Shown here one piece after another: positions 14,653 through 23,562 of a stretch of DNA of 64,000 nucleotides. The translations under genes were made by a program, and so were the position numbers. Within the stretch, counting starts at the first letter, position 1; each line of letters begins with the position of its first letter. Source of the DNA: a virus; the IMG/VR virus record IMGVR_UViG_3300023174_000044, positions 124,001 to 188,000 of that record; one strand, 5' to 3'. Below the pieces are notes generated by a model that made no database searches, had not been told where the DNA came from, and saw only the letters and a program-made list of their open reading frames with translations.

Positions 14653-15321
14653 TTAATACACCAAACTATCTATACGTTTATATTTTATATTAAACGCATT
14701 CATTAATAATTCTACTTCACGCAGGCATTCGTCTCTGCCGCCACCAACCAAGTATGCACCATTAAAACGCTTTAGTTGACCAACACTGGCCCAGCCCACA
14801 GTCATTGGATCATCTTCCATTTCTTCTATGGCACCTTGAATCAAACTTTGTGTAGTAGTACGACGATTAAAGGCAGGGAACTCTAGGTCTCTAGTGTCAG
14901 AAACTTGTTGTGCGTACATTTCACGTATGGTTGCAATGATGGTACTTGGTTCTATTCCGTGATCCATCCAGCTACGGAGGTAGCCATAACCTTTGTCTAC
15001 TATTTGAAAGCGACGCCAATCTACGGGACTTTTGGGCTCGTTGTAATAGTCATCACCATTCTCGTCTTCGCCTTCTTCGCCTTCGGTTCCTAGTGTTTCG
15101 TCCCAGAATTGTTGTATCTGTTGAACGGAATCCCCACTCAGGCCTTGATCTTCAGCATTGACAAAGAACAGCACAGGACCAGTTTGCTTTTGTACAAAAT
15201 TCATTATTTGAATAAACTTTGGATTGGCAGGTGGCCAGGGTCCGCCATTGTATTCAGGTTGAACATCAACACAAATAACTGGCTGACTTAGGCCTTCAAC
15301 AATAAAATCCTGTGCTCTCAT
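14653..15321 (-). CDS. Isochorismatase-like cysteine hydrolase with capsid-targeting peptide
   Basis: 222 residues. Leader MRAQDFIVE, cut expected before GLS. The body has the isochorismatase/nicotinamidase pattern: PVICVDVQPEY (Asp of the catalytic triad), FQIVDKGYGYLRSW (Lys) and YLVGGGRDECLREVELLM (Cys nucleophile). An acidic insert (EGEEGEDENGDD) lies mid-chain. Family members hydrolyse isochorismate, nicotinamide or similar amides; the substrate is unknown. Nicotinamidase activity would be interesting given the NAD synthetase gene here, but that is speculation. Adjacent to the next CTS gene without a gap. Confidence 0.7.
   Translation of the reverse strand: MRAQDFIVEGLSQPVICVDVQPEYNGGPWPPANPKFIQIMNFVQKQTGPVLFFVNAEDQGLSGDSVQQIQQFWDETLGTEGEEGEDENGDDYYNEPKSPVDWRRFQIVDKGYGYLRSWMDHGIEPSTIIATIREMYAQQVSDTRDLEFPAFNRRTTTQSLIQGAIEEMEDDPMTVGWASVGQLKRFNGAYLVGGGRDECLREVELLMNAFNIKYKRIDSLVY
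15301..15321 (-). repeat. CTS-coding DNA repeat, copy 3
   Basis: The first 21 bases of the isochorismatase-like gene; encodes MRAQDFI and matches copy 1 at 18 of 21 positions. Confidence 0.72.
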
Positions 15322-17408
15322 TACATTTTACCTGATGTCTTTAATGTAGGTGGTGTGCCAGCGGCAGTGGTATGCCAGCCCATTTTTTTGGCTTGGCGTT
15401 GTACTTCTCCGGGCTTGATGTCCACAGTTAAGGCCATACTGTAACGTGGATCACGAGCTTCCTGGTCATTAATGGGGATGTAGCCTGATGCTTCTGCTAT
15501 TGGTTTTATTCTACTTAATTCGTACATGACTTTGTTGCCGGTGTCAGCACGGAAAGCACGGAAGCCCAAAGCCTTTGCATAACGCTGAACCAAACTGTCA
15601 TACAGTCTTGCCCTGGTCATTGCTTTTCTTTGATCCTCATCTGGGTTAACTTCTTTTGAAGCCGAAAAGTATATTTTGTTGGGCTTGTATCTTCCCTTGG
15701 CGCCAGGCACCCTGTCAGAAACAAATGTTTGAACAGCACTTAACACAGTGGCAAACACACGCTGTTGATCACCCTCGCCTGTTTTTTCTTGACTGTTGTT
15801 TCTATAAAACTCAACACTCCATGCTTCCTCTTTTGTATCTTGACTAAATCCCTTGGTAAACATGACACTTAGAAAGGTATTGTCATCTAATCGTGCTATT
15901 GCGTCTACATCACCATGGTCACCCTTTTCCCATCGAAGTATTTTATAGGGTTGGTCTAATGATTCATTAACATCTTCGGGTACTACTTGCCCTTGGCGAC
16001 GACGCAGATCATCTTTCATGCGCTGTAATAATTCTTCGCGAGCACCGGCAACGCCCATGTGCTTGATGGTCTGCGACGCACGCCCTATGGTTTGTATATC
16101 CTTGACTGTTTGTCCAACACCATTGGTGGTGGCGCAACCAGGTGTGCCGGCTATGCATGCTGCCGCAGCCACGGCTGCTAGTCGGTCTTTGACAGATTCC
16201 TCTAGTGGCATATCTTTAAAGAATTCTGGATACTGATCAACCCAGTGACGCATAATGCGGCCTGCCATGGCATTGGCTTCGTCTTCGTAAGGGGATCCTG
16301 TTTCACCTGCGTCCACAGGCATGTCAGCTAGTTCGTCTTGGCGAGCGTGTGTGAGCTCATGTGCTAGAGTACGCAAAATATCTAGCACATGACGGCCACT
16401 TACTGCCAGTGTAACTGAACGTGTTTCATGATCAAATTGACCGAATGTGCCGTTTCTACGTGTCCATTCCGGGTCACGTTTTAATATGATTTTTGGGGCT
16501 TGTTCAATTCCGAGATACTCAACACAACTATCAATGAATGGTTGTAGTACTTGCTTAATGTCTTGATTAATGTCTGGAGATTCTGTGTTTTCTTGTACAC
16601 TTTCGCCGCCACCATCGCCACCCTCGCTGTTGCCAAACGAGAATCCAGGCATCCAGTACCCACCATATCCGTAGCGTACTTTCTTTTTCTTGCGTTCTTG
16701 TAAACTTAGTTCATGATCTTTTGCGGCAAGCCTAGCTTCACGCAGTCGGTCAATCAAGCCGCTGGCCCTCAACAGTTTAAATGCTAGATTTTCTGGACCA
16801 AATTCTCCAGTATTGGCCAGGCCGGTTGTGCGCATTTCACGTATCTTTTTAGCCAGCAATTCCATGCGCTGTCTATCACCATCGGCAATGGCTGACTCAA
16901 TTCTGCGTCCTAGATCTTCGTACTTGCTACGTGTGCTCATGTCATCAACCACAGCTTGTTGACGTTTTGGAACTTGTAGCCAGTCATTGTTCAACACTGA
17001 ATACTCTCCTTGGCTTACTGGAGGTTGGTTGGCATTCTGTACATATAACTCAACATCGTAGCCGCCAATTTTAAAATTGTGCTGATCGTTATACTGATAT
17101 TTTTTAGCATCAAACAGTTCACGATAAACTTCGCTGGCATCAGCCTTGGGTAAATCTACTACCAAGTGTAGATCAATGTCTGAGTGTGGTGTATATGTGT
17201 AGGCGGCGTTTGAACCAGATATTGTGACGTCTTTTAGTTCAATGTCTGTTAGGCCAAGGAATTCACGGAAGTCATCCGCAATTGCCAATAGATGTTCACG
17301 AACATCAGGGAGAAGATTTTCGTCCTCTCCCCAAATGCGTGGGTTTAACTTGTCGTTAAACTTGATTGCGTTGCTTAAACGATAGGAATCTAGTTCATGA
17401 ATGTTCAT
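15321..17408 (-). CDS. Modular protein: nucleotidyltransferase, HExxH metalloprotease and C-terminal modules
   Basis: 695 residues. Residues ~20-180: nucleotidyltransferase-fold (GSNAAYTYTPHSDIDLHLVV, G65-S66 and D77/D79). Residues ~280-400: zinc-peptidase-like, HELTH at 350-354 with a probable third ligand E377 in DEANAMAGR. Residues 403-426: SVKDRLAAVAAAACIAGTPG then C, a hydrophobic lipobox-like stretch after LEE. Residues ~455-635: alpha/beta module. PIAE at 636-639 precedes a 56-residue tail (EARDPRYSMALTVDIKPGE). The N-terminus (MNIHELDSYR) lacks a clear CTS cleavage Glu, so packaging is inferred from the inner xxE joints and the cluster. Confidence 0.72.
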   Translation of the reverse strand: MNIHELDSYRLSNAIKFNDKLNPRIWGEDENLLPDVREHLLAIADDFREFLGLTDIELKDVTISGSNAAYTYTPHSDIDLHLVVDLPKADASEVYRELFDAKKYQYNDQHNFKIGGYDVELYVQNANQPPVSQGEYSVLNNDWLQVPKRQQAVVDDMSTRSKYEDLGRRIESAIADGDRQRMELLAKKIREMRTTGLANTGEFGPENLAFKLLRASGLIDRLREARLAAKDHELSLQERKKKKVRYGYGGYWMPGFSFGNSEGGDGGGESVQENTESPDINQDIKQVLQPFIDSCVEYLGIEQAPKIILKRDPEWTRRNGTFGQFDHETRSVTLAVSGRHVLDILRTLAHELTHARQDELADMPVDAGETGSPYEDEANAMAGRIMRHWVDQYPEFFKDMPLEESVKDRLAAVAAAACIAGTPGCATTNGVGQTVKDIQTIGRASQTIKHMGVAGAREELLQRMKDDLRRRQGQVVPEDVNESLDQPYKILRWEKGDHGDVDAIARLDDNTFLSVMFTKGFSQDTKEEAWSVEFYRNNSQEKTGEGDQQRVFATVLSAVQTFVSDRVPGAKGRYKPNKIYFSASKEVNPDEDQRKAMTRARLYDSLVQRYAKALGFRAFRADTGNKVMYELSRIKPIAEASGYIPINDQEARDPRYSMALTVDIKPGEVQRQAKKMGWHTTAAGTPPTLKTSGKM

Positions 17409-17429
17409 AAACTATATTTACCGCTTTGA

Positions 17430-18374
17430 TTACTTAGATGCTTTTGTTTTCTTTTTAGCTAGAGCAGGCGTTTCTATTGCCTTGACTGATTTAGCCACTG
17501 CTTTAACTGGCTTGGCTTCTGTCTTGCCTTGTTTGGCTGTTTCTGTAACAGGTGATTCATTACTGGCAATAACTCGAGAAGTTGCAGACACCTCTTGTTG
17601 AGCTAACTGTGCATCTGCTAGTTTCTTAGCTTCAACATTTGCCTTGGCAATAACACTAAGGTCTTCGTACAATTTGTCCTGTGTGTTAAAATCAAACACA
17701 TAGGTGCCGGTGTGCTTGAGCAATACCCGCTTGTCAATCCAGACTTTACCACCAATATCGCGCCAGTTTTCGCAGAATGTCCAGTCTTCTGAATAGTAGC
17801 GACCTTCGCGTACTGCTGTGTCGTAATATGTCTTCATGTATGGATCTAATTCTACTGGTAATCCAATGTCGTTTTTAAAGGGTTTGACTGCTTGATGTAC
17901 ATTGAGTTTATCAAATACATTGCGTTTTACCAACATAAAACCTGTGCCTGTTTTGCTAACTTCTTGAAGGTTGCCGTCTTCGCTGACTTCTGCATTTTCA
18001 AAACCATTAACTACCCACTTGATTGGCAAAGTTTTCATTGGATATAATCCGCCAACAACATCTTTTTGTGAATCAAGAAGTACTAGTAAATGCCAAGGTT
18101 CCCAACCAATGTCTGCATCAATGAACATCAGGTGTGTTGAGTCTGGGTTGTTTAAGAATTTAGCAACCAGTGTATTTCTAGCACGGCTAATTAATGATTC
18201 ATTGGTCATGGTTTCCATGGTCCACTCAATGCCAAGTTGTCGGCAAGTGTTGGCCCATTTGATATAACTCATGAATGTGCTTTCAGTTAACATGCCACCG
18301 TAGCAGGGCATACAGATATGCACTCTAGTGGTGCGCAGGTAGTCAACGTTGACTTGGATTTGTTGTTCAGCCAT
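17430..18374 (-). CDS. Glycosyltransferase, GT-A fold (family 2-like)
   Basis: 314 residues. HICMPCYGG opens the nucleotide-sugar fold, FIDADIGWEP contains the metal-binding DxD (D86, D88), and YYSEDWTFCENWRDIGG is the acceptor-side acidic region. The C-terminal ~70 residues are a low-complexity Lys/Ala/Glu tail (AKKKTKASK at the end), probably disordered. Target could be DNA, lipopolysaccharide or a virion protein. A late-promoter-like TTAAATAG lies at 18400-18410. Confidence 0.8.
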   Translation of the reverse strand: MAEQQIQVNVDYLRTTRVHICMPCYGGMLTESTFMSYIKWANTCRQLGIEWTMETMTNESLISRARNTLVAKFLNNPDSTHLMFIDADIGWEPWHLLVLLDSQKDVVGGLYPMKTLPIKWVVNGFENAEVSEDGNLQEVSKTGTGFMLVKRNVFDKLNVHQAVKPFKNDIGLPVELDPYMKTYYDTAVREGRYYSEDWTFCENWRDIGGKVWIDKRVLLKHTGTYVFDFNTQDKLYEDLSVIAKANVEAKKLADAQLAQQEVSATSRVIASNESPVTETAKQGKTEAKPVKAVAKSVKAIETPALAKKKTKASK

Positions 18375-18399
18375 ATGTTCCTCGTAAAAATATGTACTT

Positions 18400-18410
18400 C
18401 TATTTAACTA
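18400..18410 (-). promoter_or_regulatory. Candidate T4-type late promoter
   Basis: TAGTTAAATAG on the minus strand, 26-36 bases before the glycosyltransferase ATG. T4 late promoters are TATAAATA at -10 with no -35. Confidence 0.35.
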
Positions 18411-18445
18411 CGTACAAAACCCTGGCTATTTTTTTACTGGCGAAG

Positions 18446-18592
18446 TTATGATGCTATTTTTAATCCAACGCCTAAAACCATTACCTTACTGCAATTTCTT
18501 AGTGGAGTCATCAATACATTAGGAGATCCATGCTGTACTGTCTTGACAGGTAACTTTGGCGGATGAACGCGACGTTTACTTGTTTGTTTCAT
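18446..18592 (-). CDS. Possible 48-residue basic protein
   Basis: Frame from the ATG at 18592, overlapping the end of the nucleotidyltransferase gene by 17 bases: MKQTSKRRVHPPKLPVKTVQ and 28 more residues, ending VLGVGLKIAS. Basic start, hydrophobic end. No clear ribosome site. It fills the only 200-base space in this stretch; coding is plausible but unproven. Confidence 0.38.
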   Translation of the reverse strand: MKQTSKRRVHPPKLPVKTVQHGSPNVLMTPLRNCSKVMVLGVGLKIAS

Positions 18593-19568
18593 CAATATAG
18601 TCATTGTTTTCGCCAATGTCAATTTCTCGACCACGTGCAATTGGACGTCTGCCTTGCTTGTCTGAGAAATCCTCCAACCTTGCCAACGCTTGAACTTTAC
18701 TTTGCATGGCACCGGCTTTGTACATTAAATGTTCAACTCCTCGATAGTTACCAACTTTGAGCATTTCTGCTAACTCAACTAATTGTTTTACTAAACTGTT
18801 TTTAAGACTGCCTTCGTTCCAGGTTCCAAGTCCACCAGTGGGACGAATTTGAACTCCGTCATCAGGATCATTGACCAGGGTAGCTTCGTCAACTTCTTTA
18901 TCAGGACCGTTTGGCATTGGCATTCCTGCATTCAATCCTCCGGCTCCTACACCAAAGGCTGGGCCTTGTAGTGCTTCTTTTACATCATTGCCCATGCCTG
19001 CATCAATTAGTTTAGTTGTTACATTGGTTAACTTTTCGTTACCTTGGGTCTGTGGATACAGTGAATTAACCAATGAGGCTTTTTGTTCTGACGACATTGC
19101 AGGCCATTTAGCACGAATTTCTGTGGCACTGGTCATGCCTGAGCCAAACTGTACCACAGGCAAATATGCTATGTAAGCATGCTGAGTCATTGGCTGTAGA
19201 CCTGTGCGCTTGTATGGTTGTAAGTAGCCAGCACTACCATCCTTTTTTACATCGCCTGGCACGGGCTGTTCGTTACGATCCTTTTCACTGCGTACAAAAA
19301 TTAATTGTGTGCTACCAGGATCATAATGCTGTGTAATTTCATTGGCACGGAAAGGACTTTTAACCTGAATAAATCTGTGTGCAGGAATGCCGGCTAATTT
19401 TGCTAGTTTTTGTTTGACTGCAAAAGGAAAAGGTCTTGTTGAAGTATCTGCTGTGGCGGCAATATAAACGTCGGCACTAGGGAAAGCCGCTTGGGCCGAA
19501 TCGTATAGAGCTTTATGGCCTGCGTGAAAGGGGTGGAAACCACCGGGCATAATGACTAGTTTTTTCAT
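18576..19568 (-). CDS. HxGH nucleotidyltransferase (NMN adenylyltransferase/cytidylyltransferase-like) with C-terminal extension
   Basis: 330 residues. MPGGFHPFHAGHKALYD carries the T/HxGH nucleotide-binding motif (H12-H18), and FGSGMTSATEIR resembles the ISSTxIR motif II. Family members join NTP to nicotinamide mononucleotide, phosphopantetheine or similar. The last ~150 residues are extra, with Gly/Pro-rich and helical parts (VKQLVELAEMLKVGNYRGVE). The NAD synthetase gene at 58056 makes an NAD role possible. Substrate not determined. Confidence 0.72.
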   Translation of the reverse strand: MKKLVIMPGGFHPFHAGHKALYDSAQAAFPSADVYIAATADTSTRPFPFAVKQKLAKLAGIPAHRFIQVKSPFRANEITQHYDPGSTQLIFVRSEKDRNEQPVPGDVKKDGSAGYLQPYKRTGLQPMTQHAYIAYLPVVQFGSGMTSATEIRAKWPAMSSEQKASLVNSLYPQTQGNEKLTNVTTKLIDAGMGNDVKEALQGPAFGVGAGGLNAGMPMPNGPDKEVDEATLVNDPDDGVQIRPTGGLGTWNEGSLKNSLVKQLVELAEMLKVGNYRGVEHLMYKAGAMQSKVQALARLEDFSDKQGRRPIARGREIDIGENNDYIDETNK

Positions 19569-19582
19569 ACCTTATATTTAGC

Positions 19583-20011
19583 CTACATGTTCTCTAAGAG
19601 CCAAAGGTATGATGGTGCTTGAAATTTAAAAATTACTTGACCGTTACAACCAATTGCACCATAGAAAGAGTCAACAATGTTGTCTTGAGTCCCATTAAAA
19701 TTATGGTGATATGCGGCTTGTTGGAATACTATCTTGCTAACGTCAATGTCTTCAAGTTTAAAATCAGTAACAGTAACCAATACATCTTTTATAATATTTC
19801 CAAATTCATCTACTTTGGTATGATCAATGGTTTTGCCAGACATTTTAATAGTCAATGTGTATTCCTGATCAGTGTCATCAAATTCGTGGTTAATAGTTAT
19901 AGGATCAACGCTGGGTTTTCCTTGAAAAATATTAACATTGTTTAAATGAATTGACACGTCAAGCTCGGGTTCTGTAGCAGAAACCCGCAGGCTTAATGTT
20001 GAATTGTCCAT
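19583..20011 (-). CDS. Hypothetical beta-rich protein
   Basis: 142 residues, predicted all-beta (LDVSIHLNNVNIFQGKPS, QEYTLTIKMSGKTI), with an aromatic C-terminus. It looks like a carbohydrate-binding-type or virion accessory module but matches no family I can name. Its ATG overlaps the stop of the next gene by one base, so the two are probably translated together. Confidence 0.65.
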   Translation of the reverse strand: MDNSTLSLRVSATEPELDVSIHLNNVNIFQGKPSVDPITINHEFDDTDQEYTLTIKMSGKTIDHTKVDEFGNIIKDVLVTVTDFKLEDIDVSKIVFQQAAYHHNFNGTQDNIVDSFYGAIGCNGQVIFKFQAPSYLWLLENM

Positions 20012-20379
20012 TAATAACTTAACATTAACTTAGTGATTGTTCCAGCGGAAAATCCCTCTACATTGGCTCTGATCCATGTAAAGTTTCCGGTGACGTTAAC
20101 ACTAAAATTGTTGGTGGTTGTGGTAGTTAAAGAATCAAATTCGTATACTTTGAACCAGTCGGCGTCCGTTGCTGGTACTGAATCAACGGTGGCTTCAATT
20201 TTAATCAATCCTTCAAATCCATTCAGATAAAAAGCCAGCGTCTGCAGGGAACCAAAGCCACCGTAATAATTAGACGCTTGTTGATTTTCTCCAGACCAGT
20301 CTAAACTGCTACCATCGTAGTTACCCGAGGGTGTGCCATATGAGGTAGTTGGCAATAGCTGGAGAGTTGTAGTTTTCAT
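20011..20379 (-). CDS. Virion-associated-type beta protein, conserved in T4-like phages (function unknown)
   Basis: 122 residues with FYLNGFEGLIKIEATVDSVP, DADWFKVYEFDS and TGNFTWIRANVEGFSAGTI, a beta-sandwich pattern I recall from small proteins near tail-fibre genes of T4-like myoviruses. No catalytic motif. Four-base overlap (ATGA) with the 59-residue gene upstream. Confidence 0.62.
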   Translation of the reverse strand: MKTTTLQLLPTTSYGTPSGNYDGSSLDWSGENQQASNYYGGFGSLQTLAFYLNGFEGLIKIEATVDSVPATDADWFKVYEFDSLTTTTTNNFSVNVTGNFTWIRANVEGFSAGTITKLMLSY

Positions 20380-20555
20380 TGCTCTTGACCAACTCGTTCA
20401 ATTTCTACAACAACACCGTTTCCGCCAAGTTCTTCAGCCACAGCCGCTAAACTTTCTACCAGTTCTACTGTAGCGATTGTACCTTGATTTGGTGCATCAT
20501 CCTTGATCAATTTTGAAAGTTTGATCACAACTATTTCTTCGTGTATTTTTGCCAT
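20376..20555 (-). CDS. Small conserved phage protein, 59 aa
   Basis: ATG at 20555, stop at 20376. Sequence begins MAKIHEEIVVIKLSKLIKDD and contains TVELVESLAAVAEELGG, a beta-alpha pattern familiar from short hypothetical proteins of T4-like cyanophages. It overlaps the next gene as ATGA, which supports coding. Function unknown. Confidence 0.72.
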   Translation of the reverse strand: MAKIHEEIVVIKLSKLIKDDAPNQGTIATVELVESLAAVAEELGGNGVVVEIERVGQEQ

Positions 20556-20565
20556 GGTAATCTAT

Positions 20566-21297
20566 TTATGCTTTTATTAAGGTTACAGTTTTTCTGACTG
20601 TGCTTGGACTCACAAGACTAAGCATACTTACAAAAGATTCGTGATCGTATTCTACAAAAAAGTTTCCATACAAATAACAGTACTCGTCTTTTTTTACCCA
20701 ATGTGTAAGTGCAGGCCCTAATCTTATTTGCCCTTCGTAGTTTTTTAAGAAATTAACCAAATAACTTTTTTGTTGTTTGGTTATTTTTCTATCTTTAAAA
20801 TATAAACGATAAGAATGCTTTGGATTTTTTAATCTAATGGTACCTTTTGCAAACGCTACATTAATCTGATATACGTGTACATTTTTTATAAACGGTAATT
20901 TGGATAATTCTTCTATATATTTTTTATTGTTGGTGTATAGATATCCATAGCCGCCTGACTGTATTATTAGTCTTTTGGTATCCGATTCTAACGTATAAAA
21001 ATTATAGAACGACAATAAATTTTCTTCTACTTCATCACCAATGGGCAATCCCTCTGATCGGCTGTGCCAGTTTCCTCCCCAATTAACGTGTCTTAGGTGA
21101 TCTTTGAATTTTTTTCGTTGAGACAAGTTCCAAGAAATCATCTTACGATCTTTATCAGGATCATTTTTTAAATTTCTTAGACAAGGTAATTCTTGAAGAT
21201 AGAAAACAGCCCTATACTCAAATTGATCAAAGTATAGCTGGCTTGAATTAACTACTTCAAACTCTGGGTTTGAATTGATCAAGGATAATGTATCCAT
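20566..21297 (-). CDS. Hypothetical protein
   Basis: 243 residues from the ATG at 21297 (a GTG lies one codon earlier). Basic, aromatic-rich and AT-rich, with SQRKKFKDHLRHVNWGGNWH and several Tyr-rich strands. No recognised family. The 5' end overlaps the 3' end of clpA by 41 bases, so it is likely co-transcribed with clpA. Confidence 0.6.
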   Translation of the reverse strand: MDTLSLINSNPEFEVVNSSQLYFDQFEYRAVFYLQELPCLRNLKNDPDKDRKMISWNLSQRKKFKDHLRHVNWGGNWHSRSEGLPIGDEVEENLLSFYNFYTLESDTKRLIIQSGGYGYLYTNNKKYIEELSKLPFIKNVHVYQINVAFAKGTIRLKNPKHSYRLYFKDRKITKQQKSYLVNFLKNYEGQIRLGPALTHWVKKDEYCYLYGNFFVEYDHESFVSMLSLVSPSTVRKTVTLIKA

Positions 21298-23548
21298 CAC
21301 TATTAACTGTAGGTTGAGTTGTTTCTTGCACAGGCACGTTTATGTTTGTTTCAAAGTAAATTTCTCCATCCTTTACAACAACATTTATATTGCAATCAGC
21401 AAGACGGTCAAATAAAATTTTTCTACTTAACGGAACACGAATCAGCTCGTCAATTTTTCTACCCAATGGTCGAGCTCCCATTAATGGATCATATCCACGG
21501 TCAGCCAATAGTTCAACTGCTGGCTCTGTTAAAGTTAGTTTAATATTTTTATTAACCAAACTAGTTTTTAGTTCATCGACAAATTTGATAACAATTTTCT
21601 TAATTGCTAGTTTATCAAGCTTGCCAAATTTACAGACTGCATCCAAGCGATTTCGTAATTCAGGTTTAAAAAACTCTTTAAAGGCACGATCATCTTCGCC
21701 AGTTTTTGCCATGTCTCCAAAGCCAATGTTATTACGTTCACTGTCAGCACTACCAAGATTACTGGTCATAATAACAATGGTATTTTTACAATCAACTGTT
21801 TTTCCGTTGCTACCTGTAATTTTTCCTTCATCAAGCAATTGTAGAAAGATGTTACTTACATCAGGGTGCGCTTTTTCTACTTCGTCAAATAATAATATCG
21901 AAAATGGGTGCTTGCTCAAGTCGCTAATTAATTTGCCACCACCAAGATTGCCATCCTCAAACCCAACATAGCCTGGCGGTGCACCAATCAAACTTGATAC
22001 AGTATGCTTTTCCTGATACTCACTCATGTCGTACTTGAGTAATGTCATATCAAGGTATTCAGCCAACATACGTGCCAATTCAGTTTTACCTGTACCAGTT
22101 GGCCCCAAGAACAAGAAACTAGACATTGGTTTTCTTGTTGTATTAATGCCAGCAAAACTTACATAGATACGATCTAGTACTGTGTCAATGACCTGGTCTT
22201 GACCGTATACTCGTTGTTTGATATTACTTTCAAGATCAATAATACGTGTGCTCTGTTGATTGGCCAAGTGATCCATTGGTACACCGGCAACACGACTGAC
22301 CTGTTGCATAATTAACTCTTTTGTGACTGTTAATGTACCTGCATCCTTGACCCTTTCACGAGCACAGGCAGCATCAATTAAATCAATGCTTTTGTCGGGA
22401 TTCTTTTTGTCATGAATGTAACGACCACTTAGTTCAACTGCTGATATAATAGCATCTGTGTCAATCATCACATTGTGAAACTTTTCCAGTCGCGGACTGA
22501 GTCCAATAAGAATTTTTTCTGTAGTTTCTTTGTTTGGTTCGTCGATACTGAGTCGATAGAATCTACGCATCAACGCACGATCTTTTTCAAAGCTTTCGTA
22601 GTACTCTTCCCAGGTTGTGCTGGCCACAACTTTAAGTACACCTTTGGTAATTGCTGGCTTGATCATATTAGCAAAATCAAGCTGGCTTTGTCCTGAACTG
22701 CCTGCTCCACGCATGGTGTGTGCTTCGTCAATAAACAGCACACAATTCTTTTTACTTTCTAATGCATCAATTACCTGTTTGAGTTTTTCTTCAAACTCGC
22801 CGCGATACTTTGATCCAGCTAGTAAACTTCCGATTTCCAAACTCCACACTTCATGATCTCTAAGGAAACTAGGAACATCATTGTTGACAATTCGCTGTGC
22901 CAGGCCTTCAATGATGGCAGTTTTGCCCACACCCGGATCTCCTACCATTAGCACGTTGGCTTTAAATCTACGTGCTAACACAGTGACCATTTCTTCAATG
23001 TCTTTTTCTCTGCCAATCACTGGTTCAAGTTGATCTTTTTTTGCCTGATCGGTAATGTTGGTACAATGTTCTTCAAGTATCTCTGTGGCCTGTTGATTGG
23101 TGATTTTAACATCGCCGTGTTTGTAATTCTGTTCCCAAAATTTTACAAACTCTGCTTTTGTTACACCATATTTGAGCAAGAAGTAATGTGCATGACTATT
23201 GTTTTCACTCATAAGAGCAAGATAAAGATCAATGGTGGTAATTACTCGTCGACCGGTGAACAATACTTGTGTCAGCGCACGATTAAAAATACGTTCTAGT
23301 GCATTTGTTTTTCGAGGTTGTATATCTTCTTTACTACTGCGTAAGTTTGTCAAACTTTCTAGATACGCATTAAGTTCTGACTCAAGCATGTCTATTTCTA
23401 AACCAAAATTAATTAATACAGTTCTAAATGGATTGTATTGTAGCAACGACAGTAGCAAATGCTCAGTTAACACATACTCGTGTTTTTTGTCTCGAGCAAT
23501 TCTAACTGCCGCATCAATAATTTGTTCAATTTCGGGATTATTTTGCAT
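21257..23548 (-). CDS. clpA: ClpA-type AAA+ unfoldase
   Basis: 763 residues, like bacterial ClpA (~758). The Clp-N repeat (IIDAAVRIARDKKHEYVLTE) is followed by AAA1 with Walker A GDPGVGKT (~203) and AAA2 with Walker A GPTGTGKT (~482), then FLFLGP/LLFDEVEKAHPDV (Walker B). NNIGFGD (~605) is the IGF/IGL ClpP-docking loop, and there is no ClpB middle coiled coil, so ClpA rather than ClpB. It should feed unfolded proteins to a ClpP, either the host's or the phage's at 4645-5238. An extra ~20-residue tail follows the D2 domain. Confidence 0.95.
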   Translation of the reverse strand: MQNNPEIEQIIDAAVRIARDKKHEYVLTEHLLLSLLQYNPFRTVLINFGLEIDMLESELNAYLESLTNLRSSKEDIQPRKTNALERIFNRALTQVLFTGRRVITTIDLYLALMSENNSHAHYFLLKYGVTKAEFVKFWEQNYKHGDVKITNQQATEILEEHCTNITDQAKKDQLEPVIGREKDIEEMVTVLARRFKANVLMVGDPGVGKTAIIEGLAQRIVNNDVPSFLRDHEVWSLEIGSLLAGSKYRGEFEEKLKQVIDALESKKNCVLFIDEAHTMRGAGSSGQSQLDFANMIKPAITKGVLKVVASTTWEEYYESFEKDRALMRRFYRLSIDEPNKETTEKILIGLSPRLEKFHNVMIDTDAIISAVELSGRYIHDKKNPDKSIDLIDAACARERVKDAGTLTVTKELIMQQVSRVAGVPMDHLANQQSTRIIDLESNIKQRVYGQDQVIDTVLDRIYVSFAGINTTRKPMSSFLFLGPTGTGKTELARMLAEYLDMTLLKYDMSEYQEKHTVSSLIGAPPGYVGFEDGNLGGGKLISDLSKHPFSILLFDEVEKAHPDVSNIFLQLLDEGKITGSNGKTVDCKNTIVIMTSNLGSADSERNNIGFGDMAKTGEDDRAFKEFFKPELRNRLDAVCKFGKLDKLAIKKIVIKFVDELKTSLVNKNIKLTLTEPAVELLADRGYDPLMGARPLGRKIDELIRVPLSRKILFDRLADCNINVVVKDGEIYFETNINVPVQETTQPTVNSDGYIILDQFKPRV

Positions 23549-23562
23549 AGGTTTCCTATTAG

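Noticed and set aside
21390-21971. 193-codon plus-strand frame
   Set aside because: Antisense to the conserved ClpA AAA2 domain; Ser/Leu/Lys-rich composition typical of a shadow frame.
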